Shown: positions 1 to 9,189, counted from the stretch's first letter. The stretch is DNA of 64,000 nucleotides from Paenibacillus tyrphae (GCF_027925525.1 NZ_BSDJ01000009.1:1-64000), one strand, 5' to 3'. Program-made: numbers and translations. The notes: a model not told the origin generated them from the letters alone.

Positions 1-30
1 ATTATTCTTAAGCCCCTTATTTTTCAAACG

Positions 31-75
31 AAAAAGGAGCTTCATCACCATAATTTAGTGACGAAGCTCCTTTTT
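31..75. terminator. Terminator downstream of ssrA
   Basis: A nearly perfect inverted repeat (GGAGCTTC at 36-43, GAAGCTCC at 63-70, with inner CATCAC/GTGACG pairing) has A5 on the left and T5 on the right. It can act in both directions; on the minus strand it lies just after the tmRNA 3' end. Confidence 0.85.
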
Positions 76-94
76 GCGTTGTGGATTTTCCATA

Positions 95-352
95 TGGAGG
101 CGAGGGGATTTGAACCCCTGTCCGAGGATAACGCCACAAGAGCTTCTACGAGTGTAGCTGCAGTTTTAAAGTCACCCGAGCAACGCCCCGTAACCGGCTC
201 TACGTTGGGTCAGCCTGGTTGTCTTCTTCAGCTCACCGCAGACGGAGACTAGACAGCGTATCCCACTATAGGTTGAGCCCCTATCCTGCCACATTGGCGA
301 TGGAAGGTAGAAGCACTCCAGCAGTTTCTTAGGCTGCTAAAAGAGCAGGTTG
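95..352 (-). ncRNA. ssrA: tmRNA (ssrA) 3' portion, 5' half missing
   Basis: tmRNA rescues stalled ribosomes and tags the nascent peptide. Read on the minus strand, the 3' end is clear: a T-arm with loop TTCAAAT flanked by GGGG/CCCC, then the acceptor strand CGCCTCC and discriminator A at 95. CCA is not encoded (TAT follows). A tag reading frame ending in LLAA and TAA (stop at 329-331) is followed by sequence with the run of a tmRNA pseudoknot region and the conserved CTACACTCGTAGA helix. The partner acceptor strand (GGAGGCG) and the GGATTCGACAGG-type 5' end, expected near 450, are absent; a protein-coding sequence occupies that place. The homology stops near 350 at a GATC. As it stands this cannot be a working tmRNA. 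Confidence 0.8.
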
Positions 353-498
353 ATCAGTTCTTTCTCCCGATCCGTATTCGCGATTCGAGAACCGCTAAGC
401 ACCAGAACATCAAGAAAAACCGAGGTCAACCCGTTCGACATGGACAGGGAAGGTGCTGCGTCTTCTTGGGCTTTGGGCATGGAAATCACATTTCCCAC
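337..498 (-). pseudogene. Truncated small hypothetical gene fused to ssrA
   Basis: A GTG at 498 behind a strong AGGAGGGG site opens a 53-codon frame beginning MGNVISMPKAQ and continuing through SMSNGLTSVFLDVLVLSGSR and TDREKELI. The composition is protein-like and I think it matches a small conserved Paenibacillus protein normally longer than this, but I cannot name its function. After ELI the frame enters the tmRNA sequence and stops at 337, so the last codons are not its own. The C-terminal part is therefore missing. The same-strand arrangement with ssrA would fit one deletion that removed the end of this gene and the start of ssrA; an assembly chimera is the alternative. Confidence 0.6.
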
Positions 499-548
499 GA
501 GTGTCCCCCCCTCCTTTTCACGACATTCCCCGCGGAACAATTCTAGTC

Positions 549-887
549 CTATAACTGCATGCCAAATCTTTTTAATTCGATAAAAATGCCTTCCAATCGC
601 CTTCCTTTTTCCGTCAACGTATATTCGACGCGCGGAGGAACTTCCGGGTATACCGTTCTTTCCAGCATGCCATGGTCTTCCAGTTCTTTCAGACGGAGCG
701 AGAGCGTCTTCGGACTAATGCCATCCATCGATTTCAGCAGGTCGCTGAATCGCATCGTCCCTTCGATCAGCAGATCGCGAATAATTAAAAAGGTCCATTT
801 CGTCCCGATTACATCCAGCGTCTTGGCAATGGGACAAGGCACGCCAGGCGTTCCTTTGGTCAGAACGACTGGTTCAAGCTCACTCAT
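549..887 (-). CDS. HxlR-family transcriptional regulator
   Basis: This 112-residue protein has the HxlR winged-helix fold end to end: the N-terminal CPIAKTLDVIGTKW signature, a recognition region with FSDLLKSMDGISPKTLSLRLKELEDHGML, and the wing with YTLTEKGRRL. The length is normal for the family. Cys18 sits at the position of the redox-sensing cysteine of relatives such as YodB/HypR, so thiol- or quinone-responsive control is plausible (inference). It is divergent from an MFS/quinone-reductase/SDR operon that it likely regulates, and a palindrome lies between them at 941-961. Confidence 0.9.
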   Translation of the reverse strand: MSELEPVVLTKGTPGVPCPIAKTLDVIGTKWTFLIIRDLLIEGTMRFSDLLKSMDGISPKTLSLRLKELEDHGMLERTVYPEVPPRVEYTLTEKGRRLEGIFIELKRFGMQL

Positions 888-940
888 TCAAGCACCCTCC
901 CGACATTTTTTTGCTTAATTATCCCCATTGTATCACATAA

Positions 941-961
941 ATATACTTTCGGAAACTATAT
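941..961. promoter_or_regulatory. Palindromic candidate HxlR operator
   Basis: An imperfect 21-bp palindrome has ATATA/TATAT outer arms and TTTC/GAAA inner arms around a central G. It lies between the divergent HxlR gene and the MFS operon; a TATAAT box for the MFS operon follows at 1003-1008. The position fits an operator for the neighbouring regulator, but binding is inferred. Confidence 0.4.
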
Positions 962-1054
962 GAATTAAATATCACTACTTCCCTAAATGAATCTACTACA
1001 CATATAATATCGTTGTGAGCCGATCATTCCACCCTACCTGAGGAGGTGAACAAC

Positions 1055-2272
1055 ATGTCTACGGAAATTCAACGAAGCAGGCCGCCCTTGGCGCTCGTCG
1101 CTCTCTTGATCAGCGCGTTCGCCATCGGCACGACGGAGTTCGTCATTATGGGCATCCTTCCGGAGGTTGCGGCCGATCTGCAGGTTACCTTAAGCGCCGC
1201 AGGCTTGCTCGTTACCGGCTATGCGCTGGGCGTCGCCATTGGCGGTCCGGTCATTACCGCCTTGACCGGGCGGCTGCCGCGCAAGTCGCTGCTATTCGGC
1301 CTGATGCTCATCTTCGTCGCCGGTAATCTGTTGGCCGCAATCGCCCCCAACTATGCGGTTCTGATGATCGCCCGCATCCTGGCTTCCTTTGCGCACGGCA
1401 CCTTTTTCGGTGTCGGCTCGATCGTGGCCACACGTCTCGTTCCCCGCGAAAAACAAGCGAGCGCAATCGCCATGATGTTTGCCGGACTCACGCTCGCCAA
1501 CATTCTTGGCGTCCCCTTCGGCACCTTTGTCGGGCAAATGTGGGGATGGCGCTCCACCTTTTGGATTGTGACGGCGCTCGGGATCATCTCTCTCGTCGGG
1601 ATTGGCGGACTCGTCCCGCGCATCGCGCAAGAAGCCGTTGCGGGTTTCCGTCAAGAAATGCGCGTTCTTCGCAGCAAACAGGTAGGGCTTGCCTTACTGA
1701 TGACGGTTCTGGGGTTTGGCGGAGTATTCACGGCCTTTACGTACATCGCCCCGATCCTGACCGACATCACGGGATTCGGAGCCGGTGCGGTTACGCCGAT
1801 CCTGCTTGTGTTCGGAATCGGAATGACCATCGGCAACACCGTCGGGGGCAAGCTGGCCGATTGGAAGTTGATGCCCTCGCTCGCCGGGATGCTGGTGCTT
1901 TTGACGGCCGTGCTGGCCCTGTTTACGCTGACCAGCTCCTACAAAATCGCCACCGTGGTCACCGTGTTCGTCTGGGGCTTCGCGTCCTTCACCATCGTAC
2001 CGGCGTTCCAAATGCGGGTGCTTCAGAAAGCAAAAGGCTCGCCGAACATCGCTTCCGCTTTGAACATCAGCTCTTTTAATTTGGCCAATGCCGGCGGAGC
2101 TTACTTGGGAGGCTGGATCATCGACAACGGCCCCGGGCTTCACGCTTTACCGTGGGTAGCCGCCATCGTGACCGCTGCCGGACTCTTGGTTGCACTGGCC
2201 AGCTGGTCGTTGGACCGTCAGGATGCCGAATTATCTTCACAAGCCGGGCATGGCCGCACGTTAAACACATAA
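1055..2272 (+). CDS. MFS efflux transporter, DHA1 type
   Basis: A 405-residue inner-membrane permease with about 12 hydrophobic segments. It carries the AraJ/YdhP/CmlR-type start (FAIGTTEFVIMGILPEVAADL) and the GxLxxRxxR-like loop TGRLPRKSLLF after TM2, pointing to proton-driven drug or sugar efflux. The ATG at 1055 is preferred because AGGAGGTG lies 7-10 bases upstream; a GTG at 1046 in the same frame sits inside that ribosome site. It is first in an operon with an NAD(P)H oxidoreductase and an SDR, opposite an HxlR regulator, so its likely job is export within a toxic-electrophile response. Confidence 0.88.
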   Translation: MSTEIQRSRPPLALVALLISAFAIGTTEFVIMGILPEVAADLQVTLSAAGLLVTGYALGVAIGGPVITALTGRLPRKSLLFGLMLIFVAGNLLAAIAPNYAVLMIARILASFAHGTFFGVGSIVATRLVPREKQASAIAMMFAGLTLANILGVPFGTFVGQMWGWRSTFWIVTALGIISLVGIGGLVPRIAQEAVAGFRQEMRVLRSKQVGLALLMTVLGFGGVFTAFTYIAPILTDITGFGAGAVTPILLVFGIGMTIGNTVGGKLADWKLMPSLAGMLVLLTAVLALFTLTSSYKIATVVTVFVWGFASFTIVPAFQMRVLQKAKGSPNIASALNISSFNLANAGGAYLGGWIIDNGPGLHALPWVAAIVTAAGLLVALASWSLDRQDAELSSQAGHGRTLNT

Positions 2273-2290
2273 TAAGGAGATGGAGAAAAA

Positions 2291-2839
2291 ATGAAAATTT
2301 TGATCATTAACGGTCATCAAACATATCGTTCGGCGGAGGGAAAACTGAATCAAACCTTGGTCGATCGAATGGTAAGCACGTTGAGCGAAAATAACGAGGT
2401 CCAAACGACCATTATTCAAAACGGCTACAACATCGAAGAAGAGCAGCAAAAATTTATTTGGGCCGACGTGATTATTTACCAGACGCCTGTATACTGGTTC
2501 AGCGTTCCCGGACTCCTGAAAACGTATATGGACGAAGTGTATGCTTACGGGTTGTTTTTCAAAGGCGCCGAGCAGTACGGCAGGGGCGGTATGTTAACCG
2601 GCAAAAAATATATGCTCTCGACAACTTGGAACGCTCCGAAAGAAGCGTTCAACGATCCGACGCAGTTTTTTAAAGGAGCCGACCTGGAAGAAGCGTTAAG
2701 CCATTTGCACCGGGCGCAGGAGTTCCTCGGCTTGCAGCCTTTAAAAAGCTTCGCCTGCTACGATGTCATCAAACATCCGAAGATCGACCAGTTCACGGCC
2801 GAGCTCGACGCCCATCTGCAATCGGTATTGAATCAATAA
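2291..2839 (+). CDS. NAD(P)H-dependent quinone oxidoreductase (MdaB-like)
   Basis: A 182-residue flavodoxin-like-fold protein. The N-terminal strand and phosphate-binding turn read MKILIINGHQTYRSAEGKLN; the flavin-contact region is YQTPVYWFSVPGLLKTYMDEV, and YGRGGMLTGKKYMLSTTWNAP is the usual MdaB/YheF-type core. It is a cytosolic FAD/FMN enzyme that reduces quinones by two electrons. It begins 18 bases after the MFS gene with a GGAGATGGAG ribosome site, so the two are cotranscribed. Together with the SDR and HxlR regulator it suggests quinone or electrophile detoxification. Confidence 0.88.
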   Translation: MKILIINGHQTYRSAEGKLNQTLVDRMVSTLSENNEVQTTIIQNGYNIEEEQQKFIWADVIIYQTPVYWFSVPGLLKTYMDEVYAYGLFFKGAEQYGRGGMLTGKKYMLSTTWNAPKEAFNDPTQFFKGADLEEALSHLHRAQEFLGLQPLKSFACYDVIKHPKIDQFTAELDAHLQSVLNQ

Positions 2840-2867
2840 TTCGCTTACCCAAAAAGGAGGATATCTC

Positions 2868-3581
2868 ATGTTGCAAAATCAAAAAGTGATCATGATCGGC
2901 GGCAGCTCCGGAATCGGTCTGGAAACCGCGAAGCAGGCGATTGCGCTCGGCGCGGAAGTGATTATAGCCAGCCGCTCGGAGCAAAAACTGCAAAGCGCCA
3001 AAGAGCAGCTCGGACCGAAGGCCACAGCTTATACGCTCGATACGACGGACGAAGGACAGGTGCAGGTATTTTTTGCAAAAGTCGGATCGTTCGATCATCT
3101 TGTCGTCAGCGCCGCGGAAACTTCGGGCGGACCGTTCCTTCAAACCGATACGGCGCAAGCCCGCAAATTGTTCGAAAACAAATTCTGGGGCCAATACTAT
3201 GCGGCCAAATACGGTGCGCCGCACATCTCGAAGAACGGGTCGATTACCCTGTTCTCCGGCGTGGTCGCCTACAAAGCGATGGTCGGCTCGTCCGCCCTTG
3301 GCGCGGTCAATGCGGCGGTCTCGAATCTGGGCCAGACGCTGGCGCTGGAGCTTGCTCCGATCCGGGTCAATATCGTATCCCCGGGGATCATCGATACGCC
3401 TTCGCGCAGCAAAATGCCGGAGGACGCGCGCAAGCAGTTTTACGAAACCGTGGCCGGCAAGCTCCCGGTCAAACGGGTCGGCCAAGCGGAGGATGTCGCG
3501 CAGAGCGTGCTCTATCTGATCCAAAACGGTTTCGTGACCGGCACCGTTATGCACGTGGAAGGCGGGCATATTTTGACTTAA
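2868..3581 (+). CDS. SDR-family protein lacking the usual Tyr/Lys pair
   Basis: A 237-residue Rossmann-fold short-chain dehydrogenase-like protein. The cofactor loop GGSSGIG is at residues 9-15, an NxxG-like VVSAAET follows, and the C-terminal LAPIRVNIVSPGIIDTP segment is typical. Where classical SDRs have YxxxK, this protein reads LGAVNAAVSNLGQTLALEL, so the catalytic Tyr and Lys seem to be replaced by Leu and Asn. That matches a known divergent SDR subgroup; the chemistry is uncertain. It is the third gene of the MFS-MdaB operon (28-base gap, AAAGGAGGATAT ribosome site). Confidence 0.85.
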   Translation: MLQNQKVIMIGGSSGIGLETAKQAIALGAEVIIASRSEQKLQSAKEQLGPKATAYTLDTTDEGQVQVFFAKVGSFDHLVVSAAETSGGPFLQTDTAQARKLFENKFWGQYYAAKYGAPHISKNGSITLFSGVVAYKAMVGSSALGAVNAAVSNLGQTLALELAPIRVNIVSPGIIDTPSRSKMPEDARKQFYETVAGKLPVKRVGQAEDVAQSVLYLIQNGFVTGTVMHVEGGHILT

Positions 3582-3589
3582 GGTTCGTT

Positions 3590-3617
3590 CCGGGCTTCTC
3601 CTAGCCCGGCATTTTTG
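3590..3617 (+). terminator. Terminator of the MFS-MdaB-SDR operon
   Basis: The stem CCGGGCT (3590-3596) pairs perfectly with AGCCCGG (3603-3609) around a TCTCCT loop, followed by CATTTTTGTT. Confidence 0.85.
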
Positions 3618-3743
3618 TTAGTATCGCTTTAGAATACTTACCCTTTACTATTCAGGATGGAGCGTGCTTTACGACCTTACCTATTACCATATGCGCCTCA
3701 TTCGTTAGGAATCGCCAACACTGGCGATTTTGCGGACTTGGGC

Positions 3744-3777
3744 ATAAAAAAAGAAGAAAGGAATTTCTCCCTTCTCC
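3744..3777 (-). terminator. Terminator after the GH3 gene
   Basis: On the minus strand an AGAAGGGA/TCCTTTCT-type stem is followed by TCTTTTTTT just beyond the GH3 stop. A second small perfect hairpin (ATCGCCA/TGGCGAT, 3711-3728) lies further out. Nothing else is visible in 3618-3783. Confidence 0.6.
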
Positions 3778-3783
3778 CCACTT

Positions 3784-6060
3784 CTATTCGCCTATTGCAA
3801 TTAACCGCTGAAGATCCGCTTCCAGCATCTCTTCCGTCACGGCGCCTTGGCTGAAAGCAGCGAGCACGCGCAGCGGCATATTCCTGACAAACTCCAGCAT
3901 CATATCCGAACCGTCCTCTTCCAGCGCATGCATCACCTTGTTCTCGCTGTACTTCCGAAGCATCTCGCGAAAGATCGGCGACAACTGCGGATCGTCCAGC
4001 AAATCGCCTACGAGCGAATTTCGGGTAACGGTTTTCTTTAATTTGACGCTCGATTGCACGCGAATCGTCTCTTGAAGCACGAGCTCGGCCGATGATTTTC
4101 CGATCAAGATTTCAAAATCGCCGGTCTCCACATGCCAGTCCTGCAAATCCGGATTGTAGTAGGCGAATGCGCGCTTGTCCAACACGAACTCGACGGTCTT
4201 TTCCTCCCCGGGCGCCAGCTCGACCTTTTCAAAGCCTTTAAGCTCTTTTTCCGGCCGGATCACGCTTGCTTCAACATCTCGCACATACAGTTGGACGATT
4301 TCTTTTCCGGGGAGTTCGCCCGTATTTCGGACACGAACGCCGATACGTACCGTCTCAGTATCCCGGATTTCCCGTTTGTCGACGGTCATGCCGCTGTATT
4401 CGAATGTCGTATAGCTTAATCCGTGCCCAAACGGAAACAAAGGCTCGATCTGCTTCGCATCGTAATAGCGGTAACCGACAAACAGCCCTTCCTTGTACTC
4501 CACCTTATCCCCTTCGCCCGGGAAATTCAAATAGGAAGGATTATGGCTTAGTTGTTTCGGGAACGTTTCGGCCAGCTTGCCGCACGGATTCGCATCCCCG
4601 AACAGCAAATCGGCAATCGCGCCGCCTAGCGCCTGACCGCCCAGATAGCCTTCGAGCACGCCCTTCACGCGATCGATCCAGGGCATCTCGACCGGCGCGC
4701 CGTTGCTTAAAACGACGGCCACATTGCTCTGCACTTCCGCGACGGCCTCAATCAGCTTCCGGTGATTGTCGGGAATCCGCAAATGCTGCCGGTCATACGC
4801 TTCGGATTCGTACCGTTCCGGCAGGCCCGCGAAAATGACCGCGGCCTTTGCTTGCGCCGCCGCCAGCTTCGCTTCCTGAAGCAAGCGATCGTCGATGTCG
4901 TCGCTTTCCAACGGATAGCCTTCGGCGTATACGATGCTGGCTGCGGCCCCTGCCGTTCGGCGCATTTCTTCATAAATATCGTCCAATCGGGTCGGGTTGA
5001 TGTGGGAGCTTCCACCGCCTTGATACCTCGGATGTTTCGCCAACGCCCCGATCACGGCGATCGTGCCGTCCTTTTTCAGGGGCAGAATGCCGTCTTCATT
5101 TTTAAGCAGCACCATGCTTTCGCGCGCGACGGTTCTGGCCAGATCATGGTGAGCCTCCGTATCGAAGGAAGCATGTTCCTTTTTCCGATCGACCGCTTGG
5201 AAAACAACGCGCAATATTCGCTCTACAGCCTTGTCCAGCGCTTCCTCGGACAGCTTGCCGCTCTTCACCGCATCTACGATTTTCCGGTCGCCGAGGCCGT
5301 TGCTTGACGGCATTTCCAACTCCAACCCGGCAGCCAATCCCTTCGCCCGGTCGTTCACGGCCCCCCAGTCGGACACAACAAAGCCTTCATGTCCCCACTC
5401 TTCCTTCAAAATACGGGTCAGCAAGTTCTCATGCTCCGAGCAATACTCGCCGTTGACCTTATTGTAGGCGCACATCACGGTCCAAGGCTGAGCCTGCTTG
5501 ACCGCTCCTTCGAAGCTTGCCAAATAAATTTCCCGCAAGGTCCGTTCGTCCACAACCGCATCCACGGTCATTCTTCGATGCTCTTGGTTATTCACGGCAA
5601 AATGCTTCAGCGACGTTCCTACACCTTGACTTTGGACGCCCTGGATATGGTAGGCCGCCATTTCCGACGATAAATAGGGATCTTCCGAGAAATATTCAAA
5701 ATTTCTGCCGCAAAGCGGCGAACGTTTGATGTTGGCCGCCGGCCCCAGCAGGATCGCAACGTCCTCGGCCTGACATTCTTCGCCCAACGCGACGCCGACT
5801 TGCTCCATCAGCTTGCGGTCCCACGAGCAGGCCAAGCCTGCCGCCGAAGGAAAGCAGGTCGCCGGCACGCTGTCGGCAAAGCCCAGATGGTCTAAACCTC
5901 CCCGCTGCTTCCGGAGTCCGTGAGGGCCGTCTGTAAGCATAATTGATGGAATCCCCAGCCGTTCCACCGCCTTCGTTTGCCAGAAGTTCAAGCCGGAGCA
6001 TAACCCTGCTTTCTCCTCTACGGTCATTTGCGCGATAAGCTGCCGTATATATCTCTCCAT
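3784..6060 (-). CDS. Glycoside hydrolase family 3 beta-glucosidase/xylosidase
   Basis: A 758-residue GH3 enzyme that removes beta-linked sugars from oligosaccharide ends. Order: GH3 N-terminal barrel (about 1-300) with the nucleophile Asp in [10 protein letters not shown] (about residue 229) and substrate-binding [14 protein letters not shown]3 C-terminal domain (about 340-560) with GGGSSHINP; a fibronectin-III-like domain (about 590-670); and a helical tail of about 80 residues. No signal peptide, so cytoplasmic. ATG 6060 is chosen because GGGGAGG stands 6 bases before it; an in-frame ATG at 6075 overlaps that site. It follows the GH30 gene by 30 bases. Beta-glucosidase or beta-xylosidase specificity cannot be read from sequence. 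Confidence 0.92.
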   Translation of the reverse strand: MERYIRQLIAQMTVEEKAGLCSGLNFWQTKAVERLGIPSIMLTDGPHGLRKQRGGLDHLGFADSVPATCFPSAAGLACSWDRKLMEQVGVALGEECQAEDVAILLGPAANIKRSPLCGRNFEYFSEDPYLSSEMAAYHIQGVQSQGVGTSLKHFAVNNQEHRRMTVDAVVDERTLREIYLASFEGAVKQAQPWTVMCAYNKVNGEYCSEHENLLTRILKEEWGHEGFVVSDWGAVNDRAKGLAAGLELEMPSSNGLGDRKIVDAVKSGKLSEEALDKAVERILRVVFQAVDRKKEHASFDTEAHHDLARTVARESMVLLKNEDGILPLKKDGTIAVIGALAKHPRYQGGGSSHINPTRLDDIYEEMRRTAGAAASIVYAEGYPLESDDIDDRLLQEAKLAAAQAKAAVIFAGLPERYESEAYDRQHLRIPDNHRKLIEAVAEVQSNVAVVLSNGAPVEMPWIDRVKGVLEGYLGGQALGGAIADLLFGDANPCGKLAETFPKQLSHNPSYLNFPGEGDKVEYKEGLFVGYRYYDAKQIEPLFPFGHGLSYTTFEYSGMTVDKREIRDTETVRIGVRVRNTGELPGKEIVQLYVRDVEASVIRPEKELKGFEKVELAPGEEKTVEFVLDKRAFAYYNPDLQDWHVETGDFEILIGKSSAELVLQETIRVQSSVKLKKTVTRNSLVGDLLDDPQLSPIFREMLRKYSENKVMHALEEDGSDMMLEFVRNMPLRVLAAFSQGAVTEEMLEADLQRLIAIGE

Positions 6061-6090
6061 TAGCATCCTCCCCATACGATGAATCCGATG

Positions 6091-7425
6091 TCAAAAAATA
6101 ATCGTATTGAACGATTCCGGTTCAAGCTCCAAAGCTTGCGTGCGCATTCCATCACTTAGTCGGAGAATCCGCGGCTCGGCGAACGGATTGGCCACAATCA
6201 CCGCTTTTTGTCCGTTCGGCGCTGCAAAGGCAAGCGCATTTCCGGCCCACGGACCTTTCAACCCGATGCGCGACGAACCCGGAGCAACGAAATGCGAGAA
6301 ATGTTTCATCACAAAAAACTCGGGATTGTACACGGCCCGCTTGGCGGCAGGATCTGCCGTGATCATCGAATTTTGCTCCCAGCCCCACGTACTTCGCCCT
6401 TTCGGCTCTAGCACCATGTTCCAATAAATATAGCTGTTTACGCCGTTCGTGAAATAATGCTGATATAAATTAAAAACATATTTTGCGTAGTCCCACGTAT
6501 TCAGACCATCTCCGCATTCGTTTTCCGTCTGCATGTAGCGAAGGTCCGGATAGCTCTGCACGGTTCGTTGAATCGCATATTTGCCCGCCCATTGGTAACC
6601 GACGCCTTGAATATATTTATAAGCTTCCGGATCGCTTAACACGGTATTTGCATAAACATCGTAATCCGAAGTCGATTTGTGCAGCATTTCCTGCCACGGC
6701 TCCGGCGCATTGATCGTTCCCAGCCAAATTTCCGTATCCAGCCCGTGCTCCTCGAAGGCCGGCCCTAGATAGTCGCGGATGAACTCGCGAAGCTGCTCTC
6801 CTGTCCAAACGCACGACGGGAATTTCTGGTCGGCGACCACTTCATTTTGCACATGAATCTGATGAATCGTAATGCCTTCTTGACGATACGCTTCCACAAA
6901 CTTGACGAAATAAAGCGCATAGGCCTGCAAAATATCCTTTTCCCAACGCAGCGTTCCATAATTGTAGGCTTTGGGAAACTTCATCCAGGTCGGCGGACTC
7001 CACGGGGAAGCAAAAAATTTCAACTCCGGATTGCACGTTAACGCTTCTTTGATATAGGGAATCAAATACTGACGATCCCGTTCGATGGAGAAATGCTCCA
7101 TCGCCAAATCTCCGTCCGTCTCGTTCAGACTATACCATTCGAGCGCGTAATCACTGGCGCCGATCGGCAGCCGGCAGATGCCGAGCTTTAGCTCTCCTTC
7201 GGGGTGAAATAAGGAGTGAAGCACGCGTCCCCGTTCTTCGGGCGTCAAGTGGCTTAACGCCGTAAAGCCCAATTCGTTAAAGCAGCCTCCAAAGCCCTCT
7301 ACCGTTTGAAATGCTTCGCCGGTAATCGTGAGGTTGGCGTCGCCTCCCGCTTGGCCGGAGACCGGTTTTTCCGTCCAGCAAGCGTCTTTCGTACTTGAAA
7401 TCCAGCGAATATCGCGATTGCCCAT
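6091..7425 (-). CDS. Glycoside hydrolase family 30 protein
   Basis: A 444-residue GH30 enzyme (glucosylceramidase/xylanase clan): GFGGCFNELG near the N terminus, FFASPWSPPTWMK, the acid/base Glu in HVQNEV (about residue 192), the nucleophile Glu in MQTENECG (about 301) and a short C-terminal beta domain. No signal peptide, unlike secreted GH30 glucuronoxylanases, so it probably works on imported oligosaccharides. Start ATG 7425 has AGGAGGG 8 bases upstream. It lies between the ABC permeases and GH3 on one strand, an arrangement that fits complete intracellular breakdown of an imported beta-glycan. The exact linkage is unknown. Confidence 0.9.
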   Translation of the reverse strand: MGNRDIRWISSTKDACWTEKPVSGQAGGDANLTITGEAFQTVEGFGGCFNELGFTALSHLTPEERGRVLHSLFHPEGELKLGICRLPIGASDYALEWYSLNETDGDLAMEHFSIERDRQYLIPYIKEALTCNPELKFFASPWSPPTWMKFPKAYNYGTLRWEKDILQAYALYFVKFVEAYRQEGITIHQIHVQNEVVADQKFPSCVWTGEQLREFIRDYLGPAFEEHGLDTEIWLGTINAPEPWQEMLHKSTSDYDVYANTVLSDPEAYKYIQGVGYQWAGKYAIQRTVQSYPDLRYMQTENECGDGLNTWDYAKYVFNLYQHYFTNGVNSYIYWNMVLEPKGRSTWGWEQNSMITADPAAKRAVYNPEFFVMKHFSHFVAPGSSRIGLKGPWAGNALAFAAPNGQKAVIVANPFAEPRILRLSDGMRTQALELEPESFNTIIF

Positions 7426-7474
7426 GAAGTAAACCCTCCTATGCTTCTCTCTATGCGTAGTAACCCGTAGCCCG

Positions 7475-8299
7475 TTACCCTTTTACAGCGCCGTCCGTAA
7501 TCCCTTGAATGATCCAGCGCTGGAAAATGGCAAAAAAGACGACGATCGGGATCGAAGACAAAATCAAGGATGCCAGAATCAACCCCCATTCCCTGCTGTA
7601 CTTGCCGAAAAACATGTTGATCGTCAACACGAGCGTATAATTGCGGAAATCGGTAAGCAGCAGCACCGGAAGCAGGAAGTCGTTCCACAGCCAGAGCATG
7701 TTTAAGATCACAATCGTAAACGTAATCGGCAGCAGCAGCGGAAAAATGATCGTAAAATACGTCCTGAACTCGCCGCAGCCGTCGATTTGAGCCGACTCGT
7801 CGAGCTCGCGCGGAATGCCTTTCACAAATCCGTGGTACAAAAAGATAGCCATATTGATGCCTAGTCCCGCACATACGATCCCAAGCCCCAGCGGCGAACC
7901 TTGCAGCCCCAGCCCTTTGGCCATTTTGGTCAAGGTGACCATGATCGTCTGGAAAGGAATCAGCATCGAAGCGACAAACAGCATGAACACAAAATTGCTT
8001 AGTCTGCCCCGCGTCCGGGAAAGCTTATATCCGGCCAAAGAGCTGAAAAAGACGATTCCCGTAATCCCCGTTACCGTGACCACGACGGTATTCCAGGCGC
8101 TTCTGAGCATGTTCGCTTTCTTGAACGCCTGAACGTAGTTGTCAAATTGCGGACTAGCGGGGAAGCTTAAGACGGAACGGTACATATCGCCCGGAGATTT
8201 CAAGGAATTGATGATCGCCATATAGATTGGGAAAAGGAAGTAGACCGCCAGCAAGGACAGCACGACGAGCGACAAAACGGAATACATACGCCTGTTCAC
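7475..8299 (-). CDS. Sugar ABC transporter permease, MalG-type
   Basis: A 274-residue inner-membrane permease with six predicted segments and the cytoplasmic EAA-like loop containing FVKGIPRELDESAQIDGCGEFRTYFTIIFPLLLP, which docks the ATPase. This is the MalG/CUT1 second permease. It overlaps the upstream permease by 4 bases (translational coupling) and lies 49 bases before the GH30 gene. No ATPase gene is present nearby; a shared MsmX-type ATPase encoded elsewhere is the usual solution in Bacillales (family knowledge). Confidence 0.93.
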   Translation of the reverse strand: MNRRMYSVLSLVVLSLLAVYFLFPIYMAIINSLKSPGDMYRSVLSFPASPQFDNYVQAFKKANMLRSAWNTVVVTVTGITGIVFFSSLAGYKLSRTRGRLSNFVFMLFVASMLIPFQTIMVTLTKMAKGLGLQGSPLGLGIVCAGLGINMAIFLYHGFVKGIPRELDESAQIDGCGEFRTYFTIIFPLLLPITFTIVILNMLWLWNDFLLPVLLLTDFRNYTLVLTINMFFGKYSREWGLILASLILSSIPIVVFFAIFQRWIIQGITDGAVKG

Positions 8300-9189
8300 G
8301 CTTCCACCTCCCGTTTCTTCATCACCGACACTTGAACGAGCGTAATGACCAGAATAATCAGGAAGAGGATGATCGCCTTGGCGCTGGCATAGCCGTAACG
8401 GTAGTTGCGCTGATAAGCTTCCTCCAAAATATTCATCGTAATTACCTGCGTAGCCCGGGCAGGACCTCCTCCGGTCAATGCAAAGATGAGGTCATACACC
8501 TTGAACGAGCTGTTCAAAGTCAGAAAAATGCAGATCGTCAGCGCGTGTGTGATTAAAGGCAGCGTAATGTAACGAAGCATATGATACGGCTTGGCTCCGT
8601 CAATGATGGCCGCTTCCTTCAAATGCTGCGGAATGCCTTGGATGGCGGACATATAAATAATCATCAGGGTGCCGACGCCGCCCCATACGGAGACAAGCAT
8701 GATGCTCCAGAACGAGACGTTCGAGTCGCCGAGCCAGGATTGACCGAGAAATTTTAAAGCGGCATATTCGGACAGGGCGGGCATCACTTTTGTAAACACG
8801 AACACCCACATAAACGTACTGATAATGACGCTGAGCATATTGGGCATGAAAAAGATCGTTCGGAAAAATCCCTTCGCTCTTTTTTGCGACTCAATCAGTA
8901 GAGCGAGCAGCAGCGCCAGGGCGTTTTGCAGCACGACCGCAAACAAGACATACTTGGCGGTAAATAAAAGCGCCGTTCTGAAGTTGGCATCGTCGCGAAT
9001 GGCTTCGACGAAATTTTGGAGCCCGATGAAGCTGTAGGACTTATTCAAGCCGTCCCAGTTCGTGAAGCTGTAGTAAGAGCCTTGCAGCACGGGAATGACC
9101 AAGAAAATGACATATAATATAAAAGCAGGAAGTACGAACAAAATCAGAGAAGTCGTTGCTTTGGACGGGCGTTTCAGCATGATGTTCAA
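8296..9189 (-). CDS. Sugar ABC transporter permease, MalF-type
   Basis: A 297-residue inner-membrane permease with about six hydrophobic segments. The EAA loop reads AIQGIPQHLKEAAIIDGAKPYHMLRYITLPLI, typical of CUT1 first permeases (UgpA/LplB-like). It lies between the solute-binding lipoprotein gene (82 bases upstream) and the second permease (4-base overlap). Together they form an oligosaccharide importer without its own ATPase. Confidence 0.93.
   Translation of the reverse strand: MNIMLKRPSKATTSLILFVLPAFILYVIFLVIPVLQGSYYSFTNWDGLNKSYSFIGLQNFVEAIRDDANFRTALLFTAKYVLFAVVLQNALALLLALLIESQKRAKGFFRTIFFMPNMLSVIISTFMWVFVFTKVMPALSEYAALKFLGQSWLGDSNVSFWSIMLVSVWGGVGTLMIIYMSAIQGIPQHLKEAAIIDGAKPYHMLRYITLPLITHALTICIFLTLNSSFKVYDLIFALTGGGPARATQVITMNILEEAYQRNYRYGYASAKAIILFLIILVITLVQVSVMKKREVEA

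Noticed and set aside
434-450. TTCGACATGGACAGGG resembling a tmRNA 5' motif
   Set aside because: It is on the plus strand, opposite to the ssrA fragment, and is explained by the codons of the truncated gene (SMSNGL region).
3657-3854. 65-codon frame between the SDR and GH3 genes
   Set aside because: It crosses two hairpins and the end of GH3 and has no ribosome site.
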